From: CAYJBH01 sp964369445
GTDB lineage: Bacteria; Bacillota; Clostridia; Oscillospirales; Ruminococcaceae
Direction of reading: 5' to 3'
Assembly: GCA_964369445.1 (NCBI GenBank)
Contig: CAYJFU010000028.1
Coordinates: 1-27,137 of the forward strand
Length of the DNA: 27,137 nucleotides
Each line of letters begins with the position of its first letter. Within the stretch, counting starts at the first letter, position 1. Positions 1 through 7,392 of this stretch are shown one piece after another. The notes under the pieces are model-generated. The model did no database searches. It worked only from the letters and a program-made list of their open reading frames with translations, and was not told the DNA's origin. The translations under genes and the position numbers were made by a program.

Positions 1-623
1 AACACCGTTGCGTTTTTGTTTGTGTCGGATTTGCTCATCTTTGCCTCGGGGTCGGCAAGGCTCATGACACGCGCAGCAACCTTGGGGAAATATCCGTCCG
101 GTACGACAAGAGTCTGCTCGCCAAAACGCTGATTTAATCGCATTGCGATGTTGCGCGCAAGCTCCAGATGCTGTTTCTGATCCGCTCCTACCGGCACAAG
201 GTGCGCGTCATAGCTAAGTATATCCGATGCCATAAGCACCGGGTAAGAAAACAACCCACAGTTGATGTTATTGACGTTTTTTGCGCTTTTGTCCTTAAAT
301 TGTGTCATTCGGCTAAGTTCCCCAAAAGGGGTAAAGCAACCGAGCAACCATGAAACCTCAGCGTGTACCGGCACGTCTCCCTGTACAAAAAGTACGCTTT
401 TGTTGACGTCCACACCGCAGGCGACGGTCAGTGCTGCTGAAGAGCGCGTTGCGGCGCGAAGTTCGTCCGGCTGCTGTGTTGTCGTTATAGCGTGAAGGTT
501 GACAATGCAGTAAATACTTTCGTAATCCTGCTGTAAAACTGCCCAGTTTTTAAGTGCTCCAAGATAGTTGCCGAGCGTAAATCCTCCTGTTGGCTGTATG
601 CCGCTGAATATTCTTTTTTTCAT
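1..623 (-). CDS. trpS: Tryptophanyl-tRNA synthetase, N-terminal part (cut by window edge)
   Basis: Class I aminoacyl-tRNA synthetase that charges tRNA-Trp in the cytosol. The 207 visible codons are open without interruption to the left edge; the family is usually about 330 residues, so roughly the C-terminal third is missing. The start MKKRIFSGIQPTGGFTLGNY carries the HIGH-equivalent signature (TLGN, residues 16-19). The KMSKS loop (AKMSKSD) is seen intact at residues 194-200. Between them are typical TrpS stretches such as MTQFKDKS and the GADQKQHLELAR block that contacts substrate. The ATG is preceded by an AGGGG ribosome site four bases away and by a good promoter. The gene is divergent from gltX. 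Assignment is secure; only the C-terminus is unseen. Confidence 0.96.
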   Translation of the reverse strand, partial: MKKRIFSGIQPTGGFTLGNYLGALKNWAVLQQDYESIYCIVNLHAITTTQQPDELRAATRSSAALTVACGVDVNKSVLFVQGDVPVHAEVSWLLGCFTPFGELSRMTQFKDKSAKNVNNINCGLFSYPVLMASDILSYDAHLVPVGADQKQHLELARNIAMRLNQRFGEQTLVVPDGYFPKVAARVMSLADPEAKMSKSDTNKNATV

Positions 624-653
624 TTTCCCCTGTTCCGTTGCATATTTTTCATC

Positions 654-682
654 ATTATAACACAATATTTGCATATTTTCAA
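654..682 (-). promoter_or_regulatory. trpS promoter, sigma-A type
   Basis: On the minus strand there is TTGAAA, a 17-base spacer and a perfect TATAAT, with an upstream TGTGT that approaches an extended -10. It lies about 30 bases upstream of the trpS ATG, giving a short leader with no T-box. Its -35 hexamer directly abuts the -35 of the opposing gltX promoter. Confidence 0.75.
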
Positions 683-711
683 TTGACAAACCGTTATAAA
701 AACTATAAAAT
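683..711 (+). promoter_or_regulatory. gltX promoter, sigma-A type
   Basis: A consensus TTGACA, a 17-base spacer and TAAAAT on the plus strand. The predicted transcript starts near 718, giving a leader of about 130 bases that contains the hairpin at 763-794. The promoter is arranged back to back with that of trpS. Confidence 0.7.
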
Positions 712-762
712 TATCTTTATATGGAAACCAATGTCTACAACTTTAGCAGACGGATATGTTTT

Positions 763-794
763 GTACACTCCCCCGCCGTCGGCGGTGAGGGTAT
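763..794 (+). repeat. GC-rich hairpin with GCCGTCGGCG centre in the gltX leader
   Basis: The centre CCGCC-GTC-GGCGG forms a 5-bp stem flanked by CTC/GAG. It shares the centre GCCGTCGGCG with the hairpins at 5161 and 13252, and the preceding ATGTTTTGTACACT resembles the left flank of the palindrome at 24402 (ATGTTTTGTATACT). There is no U-run immediately after it, so a simple terminator is doubtful. An attenuating or mRNA-end role is possible but unproven. Confidence 0.45.
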
Positions 795-849
795 GCGTGA
801 ATATTTTTAAGGTATTGACATTGATATTTAAACTACAAAAAGGAAAAGT

Positions 850-2307
850 ATGTCAAAGGTAAGAACGAGATTTGCACCCAGTCCTACAGGTTACATGCAT
901 GTGGGCAACTTGCGTACCGCGCTTTACGCCTATCTAAAGGCACGTCAAAATGACGGCACATTTATACTGCGCATTGAAGACACCGACCGCGAACGTTATA
1001 TTGAGGGCGCTGTCGATATCATTTACAACACATTAAAGCAGACCGGTCTTACGTGGGACGAAGGACCTGACGTGGGTGGACCGTGTGAGCCTTACACACA
1101 AAGCGAGCGCACCGGCACATACACACCGCGCGCCGAGGAGCTGATAAAAAACGGGCACGCCTATCGCTGTTTTTGCACCAAGGAGCGCCTTGATCAGGTG
1201 CGCGCCATACAGACTGCCGGCGGAAGTGCACCGCGTTACGACGGACACTGCCGCAACCTCACCGAGCAGGAGATTGCAGAGCAGTTACAGGCGGGCAACA
1301 CATACGTAGTGCGCCAAAAGATGCCTACTGAGGGAACTGTGTCCTTTGACGACGAGGTATACGGACACATTGAGGTCGATGCCGACACACTGGATGACCA
1401 GATATTAATAAAAACCGATGGTATGCCGACCTACAATTTTGCCAATGTTATTGATGACCACGACATGGGTATAACGCATATAATAAGAGGTAGTGAGTAT
1501 CTGTCCTCCACCCCAAAGTACAACCTACTTTATAAAGCACTGGGTTGGGACGTGCCGACATACGTACACTGCCCACCCGTCATGAAAGACGCAACGACAA
1601 AGCTTTCAAAGCGCAACGGCGACGCGTCGTTTGAGGATCTGCTTGCGGCAGGTTACCTTACCGAGGCGGTTGTTAACTATATAGCGCTACTTGGGTGGGG
1701 TCCCAAAGGTGAACAGGAAATATTTTCGCTGAGTGAGCTTATAAGCGAATTTGATGTCAGCGGTATAAGCAAAAGTCCGGCTATATTTGACAACGACAAA
1801 CTCCGCCACATCAACGCCGAACACATCAGACGTATGCCGTTTGAGCAGTTCTACACCATGGCAAAGCAGGCAATGAGCGGTACGGTCAAAGACGAGTGTG
1901 ACATGGAACTGCTCTGCCGACTACTGCAACAGCGCACCGAACTGCTGACCGATATACCGGAGCAGGTGGACTTTATCGACGAGTTGCCGCAGTACAGCAC
2001 CGATTTGTTTGTCAGCAAAAAGATGAAGACAACCAAAGAGGGATGCCTTGAAACGCTAAAGGAGTTGCTACCCTTATTAGAGGAGCAACAGGACTACTCA
2101 AAGGACGCACTGCATGATCGTATATTTGAGTTTATAGCTCAAAAGGAAGTCAAAAACGGTAAAGTGCTGTGGCCGTTGCGTGTTGCCGCCTCCGGCAAGC
2201 AATTTACACCGGGTGGTGGTATCGAAATGGCCGCTGTAGTCGGCAAGAAAAAGACAGTTCAGCGCATAGAACACGCTATTGCTTTACTCACAAAGGAAGT
2301 TGAGTAA
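850..2307 (+). CDS. gltX: Glutamyl-tRNA synthetase
   Basis: Cytosolic class I synthetase that attaches glutamate to tRNA-Glu; in organisms lacking GlnRS the enzyme also mischarges tRNA-Gln for later amidation, which cannot be decided here. The N-terminus RFAPSPTGYMHVGN carries the HIGH-type motif (HVGN, 17-20). The KMSKS-type motif is KLSKR (251-255), within TTKLSKRNGD. A CFC pair followed about 25 residues later by YDGHC resembles the zinc-binding insertion of bacterial GltX. At 485 residues it has the usual length. The ATG follows AAAAGGAAAAG. The downstream zinc-ribbon gene starts 26 bases after its stop and probably shares the transcript. Confidence 0.97.
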   Translation: MSKVRTRFAPSPTGYMHVGNLRTALYAYLKARQNDGTFILRIEDTDRERYIEGAVDIIYNTLKQTGLTWDEGPDVGGPCEPYTQSERTGTYTPRAEELIKNGHAYRCFCTKERLDQVRAIQTAGGSAPRYDGHCRNLTEQEIAEQLQAGNTYVVRQKMPTEGTVSFDDEVYGHIEVDADTLDDQILIKTDGMPTYNFANVIDDHDMGITHIIRGSEYLSSTPKYNLLYKALGWDVPTYVHCPPVMKDATTKLSKRNGDASFEDLLAAGYLTEAVVNYIALLGWGPKGEQEIFSLSELISEFDVSGISKSPAIFDNDKLRHINAEHIRRMPFEQFYTMAKQAMSGTVKDECDMELLCRLLQQRTELLTDIPEQVDFIDELPQYSTDLFVSKKMKTTKEGCLETLKELLPLLEEQQDYSKDALHDRIFEFIAQKEVKNGKVLWPLRVAASGKQFTPGGGIEMAAVVGKKKTVQRIEHAIALLTKEVE

Positions 2308-2333
2308 AGCCAAAGCATAAGAAAGGGATATAT

Positions 2334-3224
2334 ATGTCAAGGTATATAGGGCAAAGTTGCCCTCACTGCCATGTAAGATTTTTAGAGGGTGACGACATTG
2401 TCGTCTGCCCCGATTGCGGCACACCGCACCACCGCACCTGCTACACCGAGGCAGGGGAGTGCGCAAATATAGCGCTTCACAGCTCTGCATACGACTGGAA
2501 ACCGGTGCCGCCGGAACCGCTGCCGATAACCTGTCGCAACTGCAACTCGACCAACCCGCCCGGCACTGACTACTGCCAAAGCTGTAACATGCCGCTTGTC
2601 GAGCGACTGTCGGTGGAGGGTGAGACACCACCCGAGGAAAAGACAGGTCCCCTGCCGCAGTTTTTGCCCTCGTCGCTGAGTGAGCTGTTTTCCTCTATGC
2701 TTAACTACTCTGAAAAGGAGCAAATAGACGGTATTACAATAAAAGAGTGGTCGATATACATCGGCAATGCGGCACCAAATTATATAATTAACTTTAAAAG
2801 AATGAACCAGACAAGAAAAAAAATATCGTTTTCCTTTGCCGCATTTTTCTTTGGACCGCTGTACTTTTTCTACCGCCGCATGTGGCTTATCGGGCTTATT
2901 GCCATGCTGATACAGGCGGTGCTGTCGATACCGACATTTATGCTTATGGCAAACTATATGTTTGGAATATCGCTTGCGGTGTCCGTTGAAGTGTTGACGG
3001 TGGTAAACTATGTCATGAGCGTCCTGCTGTTTGGGGTAAACATGCTTTTCAGCATGTATGCCATACACCTTTTTCGAGGCAGTGCCGGACGAGCCATAAA
3101 CAAGCTGAAAAAACGCGCCAAAAACGAGAGGGAGTATTTCGAAATTCTCGAGAGTAAATCAGGCCCGTGTACCCCGGTTATCTTTGCAGTTATAATATTG
3201 TTTGCACTGACATTTTTAATATAG
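2334..3224 (+). CDS. Zinc-ribbon/RING-like membrane protein with DUF2628-like domain
   Basis: 296 residues. The N-terminus holds a RING-like metal cluster of the prokaryotic RING family: C9-C12, C25-C28, H33, C36 and C43. A second ribbon follows (C67-x2-C70, C81-x2-C84). A Pro/Glu-rich linker (about 88-115) leads to the motif KISFSFAAFFFGPLYFFYRR (about 163-182), typical of the DUF2628 family, and to four probable membrane segments, the last at the extreme C-terminus. The zinc region is therefore presumably cytosolic on a membrane anchor. It sits 26 bases after gltX behind AAAGGG. Proteins of this architecture are common in Clostridia but I know of no established function. It could be a membrane quality-control or adaptor protein, but that is only a guess. 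Confidence 0.8.
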   Translation: MSRYIGQSCPHCHVRFLEGDDIVVCPDCGTPHHRTCYTEAGECANIALHSSAYDWKPVPPEPLPITCRNCNSTNPPGTDYCQSCNMPLVERLSVEGETPPEEKTGPLPQFLPSSLSELFSSMLNYSEKEQIDGITIKEWSIYIGNAAPNYIINFKRMNQTRKKISFSFAAFFFGPLYFFYRRMWLIGLIAMLIQAVLSIPTFMLMANYMFGISLAVSVEVLTVVNYVMSVLLFGVNMLFSMYAIHLFRGSAGRAINKLKKRAKNEREYFEILESKSGPCTPVIFAVIILFALTFLI

Positions 3225-3540
3225 GAAGCCTATAAATATACGTACACGATAGGCAATCAATGCCAACAACATAAAGCAGATGAATATTTCTGCTCCTCTT
3301 AGTTGTTGATATTGGGCAGGCATAAATAAAACAATCAGGCAAGTGCAAAACGCACCTGCAAGTAATAGCAAAAGACTAATGGTGAAAGATTTATGCTGTT
3401 TTAACTAGATAATTTGCGCAAAGCTGAAAAAATATCAAGTTATTGCATTACAGATCAAAAAAAGTCATTCACTATTCATCTTTAGTCCTTAATCCCACGT
3501 GTTTTGCACGGGGCTAAAACAAATACAAAGGAGAACATAA
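3225..3540. other. Intergenic region holding one copy of a two-hairpin repeat
   Basis: No convincing gene. The right-hand two-thirds is occupied by the repeat described at 3338-3516. A minus-strand reading frame overlapping the left half encodes a hydrophobic 58-residue string without a start codon context or ribosome site. No clear promoter for satP was found, although the space suggests satP has its own transcript start. Confidence 0.6.
3338..3516 (+). repeat. Two-hairpin interspersed element, copy A
   Basis: The left block (3338-3359) reads GGCAAGTG, CAAAACG, CACCTGC and forms a 7-bp hairpin. The right block (3480-3516) begins CTTTAGTC and contains the hairpin CGTG-TTTTG-CACG, followed by GGGGCTA. 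Both blocks recur in the same order and orientation at 10444-10519, with 19/22 and 32/37 matching bases. The two hairpins carry GTGCAAAA in opposite orientation, so the ends look like terminal inverted repeats. Copy A has about 100 extra central bases. It lies just upstream of the satP ribosome site. Confidence 0.6.
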
Positions 3541-4161
3541 ATGTCCCACAGTAATAATACAACCTCAACAACCGTAGCGGTTTCGGTAGCTAACCCCTCG
3601 TCTATAGGTCTTTTTGGCCTTGCAATGGTAACACTTGTGGCGTCGTCGCAAAAGCTTGGCCTCACCGACGGCACATCGCTCGTCATACCGTGGGCGTTCT
3701 TTTTGGGCGGCATTGCCCAGATATATGCCGGAATAGTAGACGCAAAGTTGCAAAACGTGTTCGGCGCAACCGCCTTTTGCGGTTACGGCTTTTTTTGGCT
3801 CGCCGTCGGCAGTACATGGCTTATCCAAAACGGTGTGCTAGGCGAAACTATGCAGGCCGCAGCCGACCCGCATCAACTTGGGGTTGCGTTTATCGGATAC
3901 CTTATTTTCACATTTTTTATGACTATCGGCTCGCTTGCGACAAACAAAACCCTTTTTATCATATTTGTACTTATTGACTTTTTGTTTATCGGACTTTCGC
4001 TGAGTACCCTAGGCATAATGCATGACCTTTTCCATAACATTGCCGCCTATGCAGAGCTTGCAATTGCGCTGGTTTCCTTTTACGGCTGTGCGGCTAATGT
4101 ACTTAATGCTACATACAAAAAACAGGTTTTACCGCTCGGAAAGGCGATTGTTAAAGTTTAA
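3541..4161 (+). CDS. satP: Acetate uptake transporter, SatP/YaaH (GPR1/FUN34) family
   Basis: Inner-membrane channel/symporter of about 200 residues; characterised relatives (E. coli SatP) move acetate and succinate with protons. The family signature NP-x-P-x-G-L-x appears as NPSSIGLFGLA (residues 18-28) at the entry of the first helix. Six hydrophobic segments fill the 206 residues, including the motif FLGGIAQIYAGI that matches the conserved FxGG-x-Q region. AAAGGAG lies seven bases before the ATG. The methyltransferase gene follows after 36 bases with its own ribosome site, suggesting co-transcription. In a fermenter the protein could re-import or export acetate; the direction is not evident from sequence. 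Confidence 0.9.
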   Translation: MSHSNNTTSTTVAVSVANPSSIGLFGLAMVTLVASSQKLGLTDGTSLVIPWAFFLGGIAQIYAGIVDAKLQNVFGATAFCGYGFFWLAVGSTWLIQNGVLGETMQAAADPHQLGVAFIGYLIFTFFMTIGSLATNKTLFIIFVLIDFLFIGLSLSTLGIMHDLFHNIAAYAELAIALVSFYGCAANVLNATYKKQVLPLGKAIVKV

Positions 4162-4197
4162 ACGACTGTAAAAAACACAGCTGCTAAGGAGCTTTTT

Positions 4198-5109
4198 ATG
4201 TCGCAATGGTCAACCTACTTTCAAAACCCTGAGTTTTTGCAGTTTACAAGAATGTATACCCTCAAAGCGGAGATGGCGCCGCTTGTTAAAAAATGGTTGC
4301 ATTTAAAGGACAATTTGTGCATACTTGATGTTGGGTGCGGTAGCGGAGAGTTTACAAACTACCTTGCAAAAACTGTAAAAGGATGTCGATTTGTCGGTGT
4401 CGATATTGATGGTCCGTTACTTGATGCAGCAAAAGACAGCTGTGATAAAAATACCGATAATACCTTTGAGTTTCTCAATGCCAACGCATTAAAGCTACCT
4501 TTTAAAAAGGGTAGCTTTGATATTGTTGTGTCACACACTTTTTTTACCAATGTGCAAAAACCGAACAGAGCTATGCACGAGATGATGCGAGTGGCAAAAG
4601 ACGGTGGGATAGTCGCCTCGGTGACGGCACAGAGCTTTGACAACATCCCGCTTCATCCGGGCATTTACCCGCCGGATCACAAGTACTATACCGAGTTTAT
4701 GACACTTTATACGGAAGTGTTCAATCTTTACCAAAAGCACAAACCGTTGACAGGTTTTTTAAAAGGGGAGGAGCCCATGCTTGTACCGCAACTTTTTGCA
4801 AAATCAGGTATGCTATCAGTCTGTATGTATTCGACAAGCAACGATTTTTCGCTGAGCAATGCGGCATATGACGATCAATTTAAGCTGAAATACATAGATT
4901 TGAAGTACAAGGCAGAACTTAAAAAATTTAACGCTTTTATGCAATTGAAACGGTTTGCATCAGATATAACTCCCAAAAAAGCCGAAAGCTATAAAGAGTT
5001 GCTAAAACAAAAAAGAGATACACTTTCAGGGTGTGTGGGTGAGAACAAAATTTGGGACTGGCACGGAGGCAGTACAATTGTTATGACAGGCATTGTACCA
5101 CCGGTTTAA
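4198..5109 (+). CDS. Class I SAM-dependent methyltransferase
   Basis: 303 residues with a Rossmann-like methyltransferase core. Motif I is ILDVGCGSGEF (42-52), the acidic end of strand 2 is GVDID (67-71), and a NANALKLPFKKGSFDIVVSH block corresponds to motifs II-III. It resembles the Methyltransf_11/25 (UbiE-like) group. The C-terminal 130 residues, rich in Lys/Phe/Tyr, are not recognisable and presumably fix the substrate, which I cannot name. AAGGAG sits seven bases before the ATG. The gene is probably translated from the satP transcript and ends before a strong bidirectional hairpin. A small molecule, lipid or protein substrate are all possible. Confidence 0.8.
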   Translation: MSQWSTYFQNPEFLQFTRMYTLKAEMAPLVKKWLHLKDNLCILDVGCGSGEFTNYLAKTVKGCRFVGVDIDGPLLDAAKDSCDKNTDNTFEFLNANALKLPFKKGSFDIVVSHTFFTNVQKPNRAMHEMMRVAKDGGIVASVTAQSFDNIPLHPGIYPPDHKYYTEFMTLYTEVFNLYQKHKPLTGFLKGEEPMLVPQLFAKSGMLSVCMYSTSNDFSLSNAAYDDQFKLKYIDLKYKAELKKFNAFMQLKRFASDITPKKAESYKELLKQKRDTLSGCVGENKIWDWHGGSTIVMTGIVPPV

Positions 5110-5160
5110 CCTGGCGAAATTTCTACTTAAAATCTTGCGATGTTTTTTAGTAAACAACTA

Positions 5161-5201
5161 TAAAAATACTCCTCTTGCCGTCGGCGAGAGGAGTATTTTT
5201 A
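5161..5201. terminator. Bidirectional intrinsic terminator between convergent genes
   Basis: A perfect 15-bp stem starts TAAAAATACTCCTCT and closes AGAGGAGTATTTTTA around the loop TGCCGTCGGCG. A-rich and T-rich outer arms allow termination from both sides, which suits the convergent methyltransferase and DHH genes. The loop is shared with other hairpins in the window. Confidence 0.85.
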
Positions 5202-5237
5202 AATTAATTATACTAGCTGGCTATAAAATGCGGAAAA

Positions 5238-6146
5238 TTATCCCACCAAATCCTTTAACAGATTTGCAATCTGATCGTCCATGACGTCATCCTCAAATTG
5301 GCAGGTGCCGACGGCTTTGTGACCGCCACCGCCGTATTTAAGCATGAGGCTACCGACATCGACATCGGATGTGCGGTTAACGACGGAATATCCCACGGCA
5401 CAACTGCAACCTTTACCGCCACGACCGCTGACAATCCAAACGGAGATGTTCTGTTCGGGGTAAAGTCCGTACACCAAAAAGCGGGTGCCGCTGAAAATGG
5501 GATAGACATTGCGCAGGTCACTGATGATGACATCGCCCTCGACACGCGTGTGTGATTTTACCATGTCGATGAATTTATCATTTTGCTCCCAATAAATCTC
5601 AACGCGCTCCCTTACATCGGACATATTGAGCATCTCCTCTATGGACATGGTGAGGCAACAGTCGATGAGTATCTCCATGAGTGCGTAGTTAGAGATGGTG
5701 AAATCCCTCCAACGGCCGAGGCCGGTGCGCGGATCCATCAAAAAGCCCATAAGTATCCAACCTGTCGGCTTTTGTATCTCCTCTATGGTGAGGTTTGCTG
5801 AGTCTACCTTGTCCACCGCCCACATCATGTCGTCAAGATTCGGGAAAGTTTTTTCTCCGCCGTAGTACTCATAGATGATTCTGGCACAGGAGGGCGCAAT
5901 GCGACTTTCTCCCTTATACTTACCGGCTAGGGCAAGGCGCTCGTGCTCGCTGGAGTGGTGGTCAAACCACAGCCCGCACCCCTCGACATAGGGCACATTT
6001 GCAAGGCAATCGTCCGCAGTTATTTCGATTTTACCGTCCTGCAAATCCTTTGGGTGTGCAAATGTCCAATGGTCGATTATTCCGGCTTTCTTTAAAAGTG
6101 CGGCACAAGCCAATCCGTCAAAGTCCGATCTGGTTACCAATCTCAT
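5238..6146 (-). CDS. DHH-family phosphoesterase (exopolyphosphatase-like)
   Basis: 302-residue cytosolic metal-dependent phosphoesterase. DHH motif I is SDFDG (7-11). The family-naming DHH triad is FDHHSSE (61-67). The C-terminal DHHA1-type loop is YGGGGHKAVG (271-280). Relatives hydrolyse polyphosphate, nanoRNA or cyclic dinucleotides; the short length without extra domains fits the group usually annotated as exopolyphosphatase-related, but the substrate is not settled by sequence. Start chosen at MRLVTRSDFDG after GGGAGTGAG. It is last in the minus-strand run rlmB - pseudo-ATPase - asnA, 221 bases after asnA, so it may also have its own promoter, which I could not identify. Confidence 0.82.
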   Translation of the reverse strand: MRLVTRSDFDGLACAALLKKAGIIDHWTFAHPKDLQDGKIEITADDCLANVPYVEGCGLWFDHHSSEHERLALAGKYKGESRIAPSCARIIYEYYGGEKTFPNLDDMMWAVDKVDSANLTIEEIQKPTGWILMGFLMDPRTGLGRWRDFTISNYALMEILIDCCLTMSIEEMLNMSDVRERVEIYWEQNDKFIDMVKSHTRVEGDVIISDLRNVYPIFSGTRFLVYGLYPEQNISVWIVSGRGGKGCSCAVGYSVVNRTSDVDVGSLMLKYGGGGHKAVGTCQFEDDVMDDQIANLLKDLVG

Positions 6147-6367
6147 AAACTCACTCCCTGTAAAAAAAAATTCTCTTTATCAATCAACGGCAACTAAAAG
6201 GCAAAGTTTTGATTTTATAGCAATTTTATTTTTTATGGGCGACTATAACGCTGCAAAACGGAATATTAGCAGGCGGGATATCGTCAATAAAAGTTAAAGT
6301 TACTATCTAATACTATTGTAATACTTTATATGAATAATTGCAACTAAAATTAAGAAGAATAAAAAAT

Positions 6368-7375
6368 TTATAGCACCTGCACACCGCGCTCGGCGCAAAC
6401 ATTTAAGGTATAGTCATCCCAAATGGAAGCCTGTACCTCGCAGATGTGCGCCTTGCCGAGAAGTAACATGCACAGTCTTGACTGTCCTATACCGCCGCCC
6501 ATCGTCTGTGGAAAGCCGTTTTCAAGCAGGCGCTTGTGAAATGGCAACGACGTACGGTGCTCACAATCGGCTATGCGCAACTGCTCAAGTAGCACCTCCG
6601 GCGACACTCTGATACCCATAGAGGAAATTTCAAGTGAATTTTGCAGTGGCTCGTGCCAAAACAGTAAGTCACCGTTTAGGTTCCAGTCATCGTAGTCGGG
6701 CGCGCGTCCGCTGTGGCGCTCACCGTTTGACAGCTTACCGCCGATGTTCATCAAAAACACCGTCTTATGCTTGCGTGTTATCTCTTTTTCACGTTGTTCC
6801 GGTGTCAGGTTCGGATACATATCCAGTAGCTCCTGCGTCGTGACAAAAGTGACCTCACGGCACAGCTCGGTTGTGACCTGCGGGTAACGCTGTTTTACCG
6901 GCAACAAGGTGTCGCATATTGCCTTGACAATAAGCGTGACCGTCTCTTTTAGGTACTCGCGTTGGCGCTGATTATCCGCTATAACCTTTTCCCAGTCCCA
7001 CTGGTCGACATAAATAGAGTGGATATTGTCAAGCTCCTCGTCGCGCCTTATAGCGTTCATATCGGTGCAAAGCCCTTTACCGGCATGAAAGCCGTAGTTG
7101 CCCAGCGCCTGACGCTTCCACTTTGCAAGGCTGTGTACCACCTCGCCAACTGTGTGGGTGGCGGCGATGTCAAATGTTACAGGGCGCTCAATGCCGTTAA
7201 GGTCATCATTAAGCCCTGTGTTAGCGGCTACAAAAACCGGTGCGGATATGCGTTTTAAGCTTAATGAAGCGCATAAATTGTCCTCAAACGTCCTTTTAAT
7301 CATACCGATGGCGGACTGGGTGTCGTACATAGACAGGGAGGATGTATATTGTGCAGGTATTTCTGTCTTTAACAT
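6368..7375 (-). CDS. asnA: Aspartate-ammonia ligase (asparagine synthetase A)
   Basis: Makes asparagine from aspartate and ammonia with ATP, through an aspartyl-adenylate, using a fold related to class II aminoacyl-tRNA synthetases. The 335-residue length and characteristic segments match AsnA: the N-terminal IKRTFEDNLCASLSLKRISAPVFV, VHSLAKWKRQALGNYGF, DMNAIRRDEELDNIHSIYVDQWDWEK, and the C-terminal GGGIGQSRLCMLLLGKAHI, the class II motif 3-like region with its arginine. The start ATG is preceded by GGAG four bases away. It lies only 17 bases after the stop of the large pseudo-ATPase gene, so the two are almost certainly on one mRNA. No T-box leader is visible. Confidence 0.95.
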   Translation of the reverse strand: MLKTEIPAQYTSSLSMYDTQSAIGMIKRTFEDNLCASLSLKRISAPVFVAANTGLNDDLNGIERPVTFDIAATHTVGEVVHSLAKWKRQALGNYGFHAGKGLCTDMNAIRRDEELDNIHSIYVDQWDWEKVIADNQRQREYLKETVTLIVKAICDTLLPVKQRYPQVTTELCREVTFVTTQELLDMYPNLTPEQREKEITRKHKTVFLMNIGGKLSNGERHSGRAPDYDDWNLNGDLLFWHEPLQNSLEISSMGIRVSPEVLLEQLRIADCEHRTSLPFHKRLLENGFPQTMGGGIGQSRLCMLLLGKAHICEVQASIWDDYTLNVCAERGVQVL

Positions 7376-7392
7376 AGTTCTCCGTATTTTTG

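Noticed and set aside
638..862. Short frame across the gltX leader
   Set aside because: It runs through the promoter and overlaps the gltX start, has no ribosome site and no homologous features.
2382..3068. A 228-codon open frame antisense to the zinc-ribbon gene
   Set aside because: No ribosome site and no recognisable domain; the sense frame has clear zinc motifs and helices.
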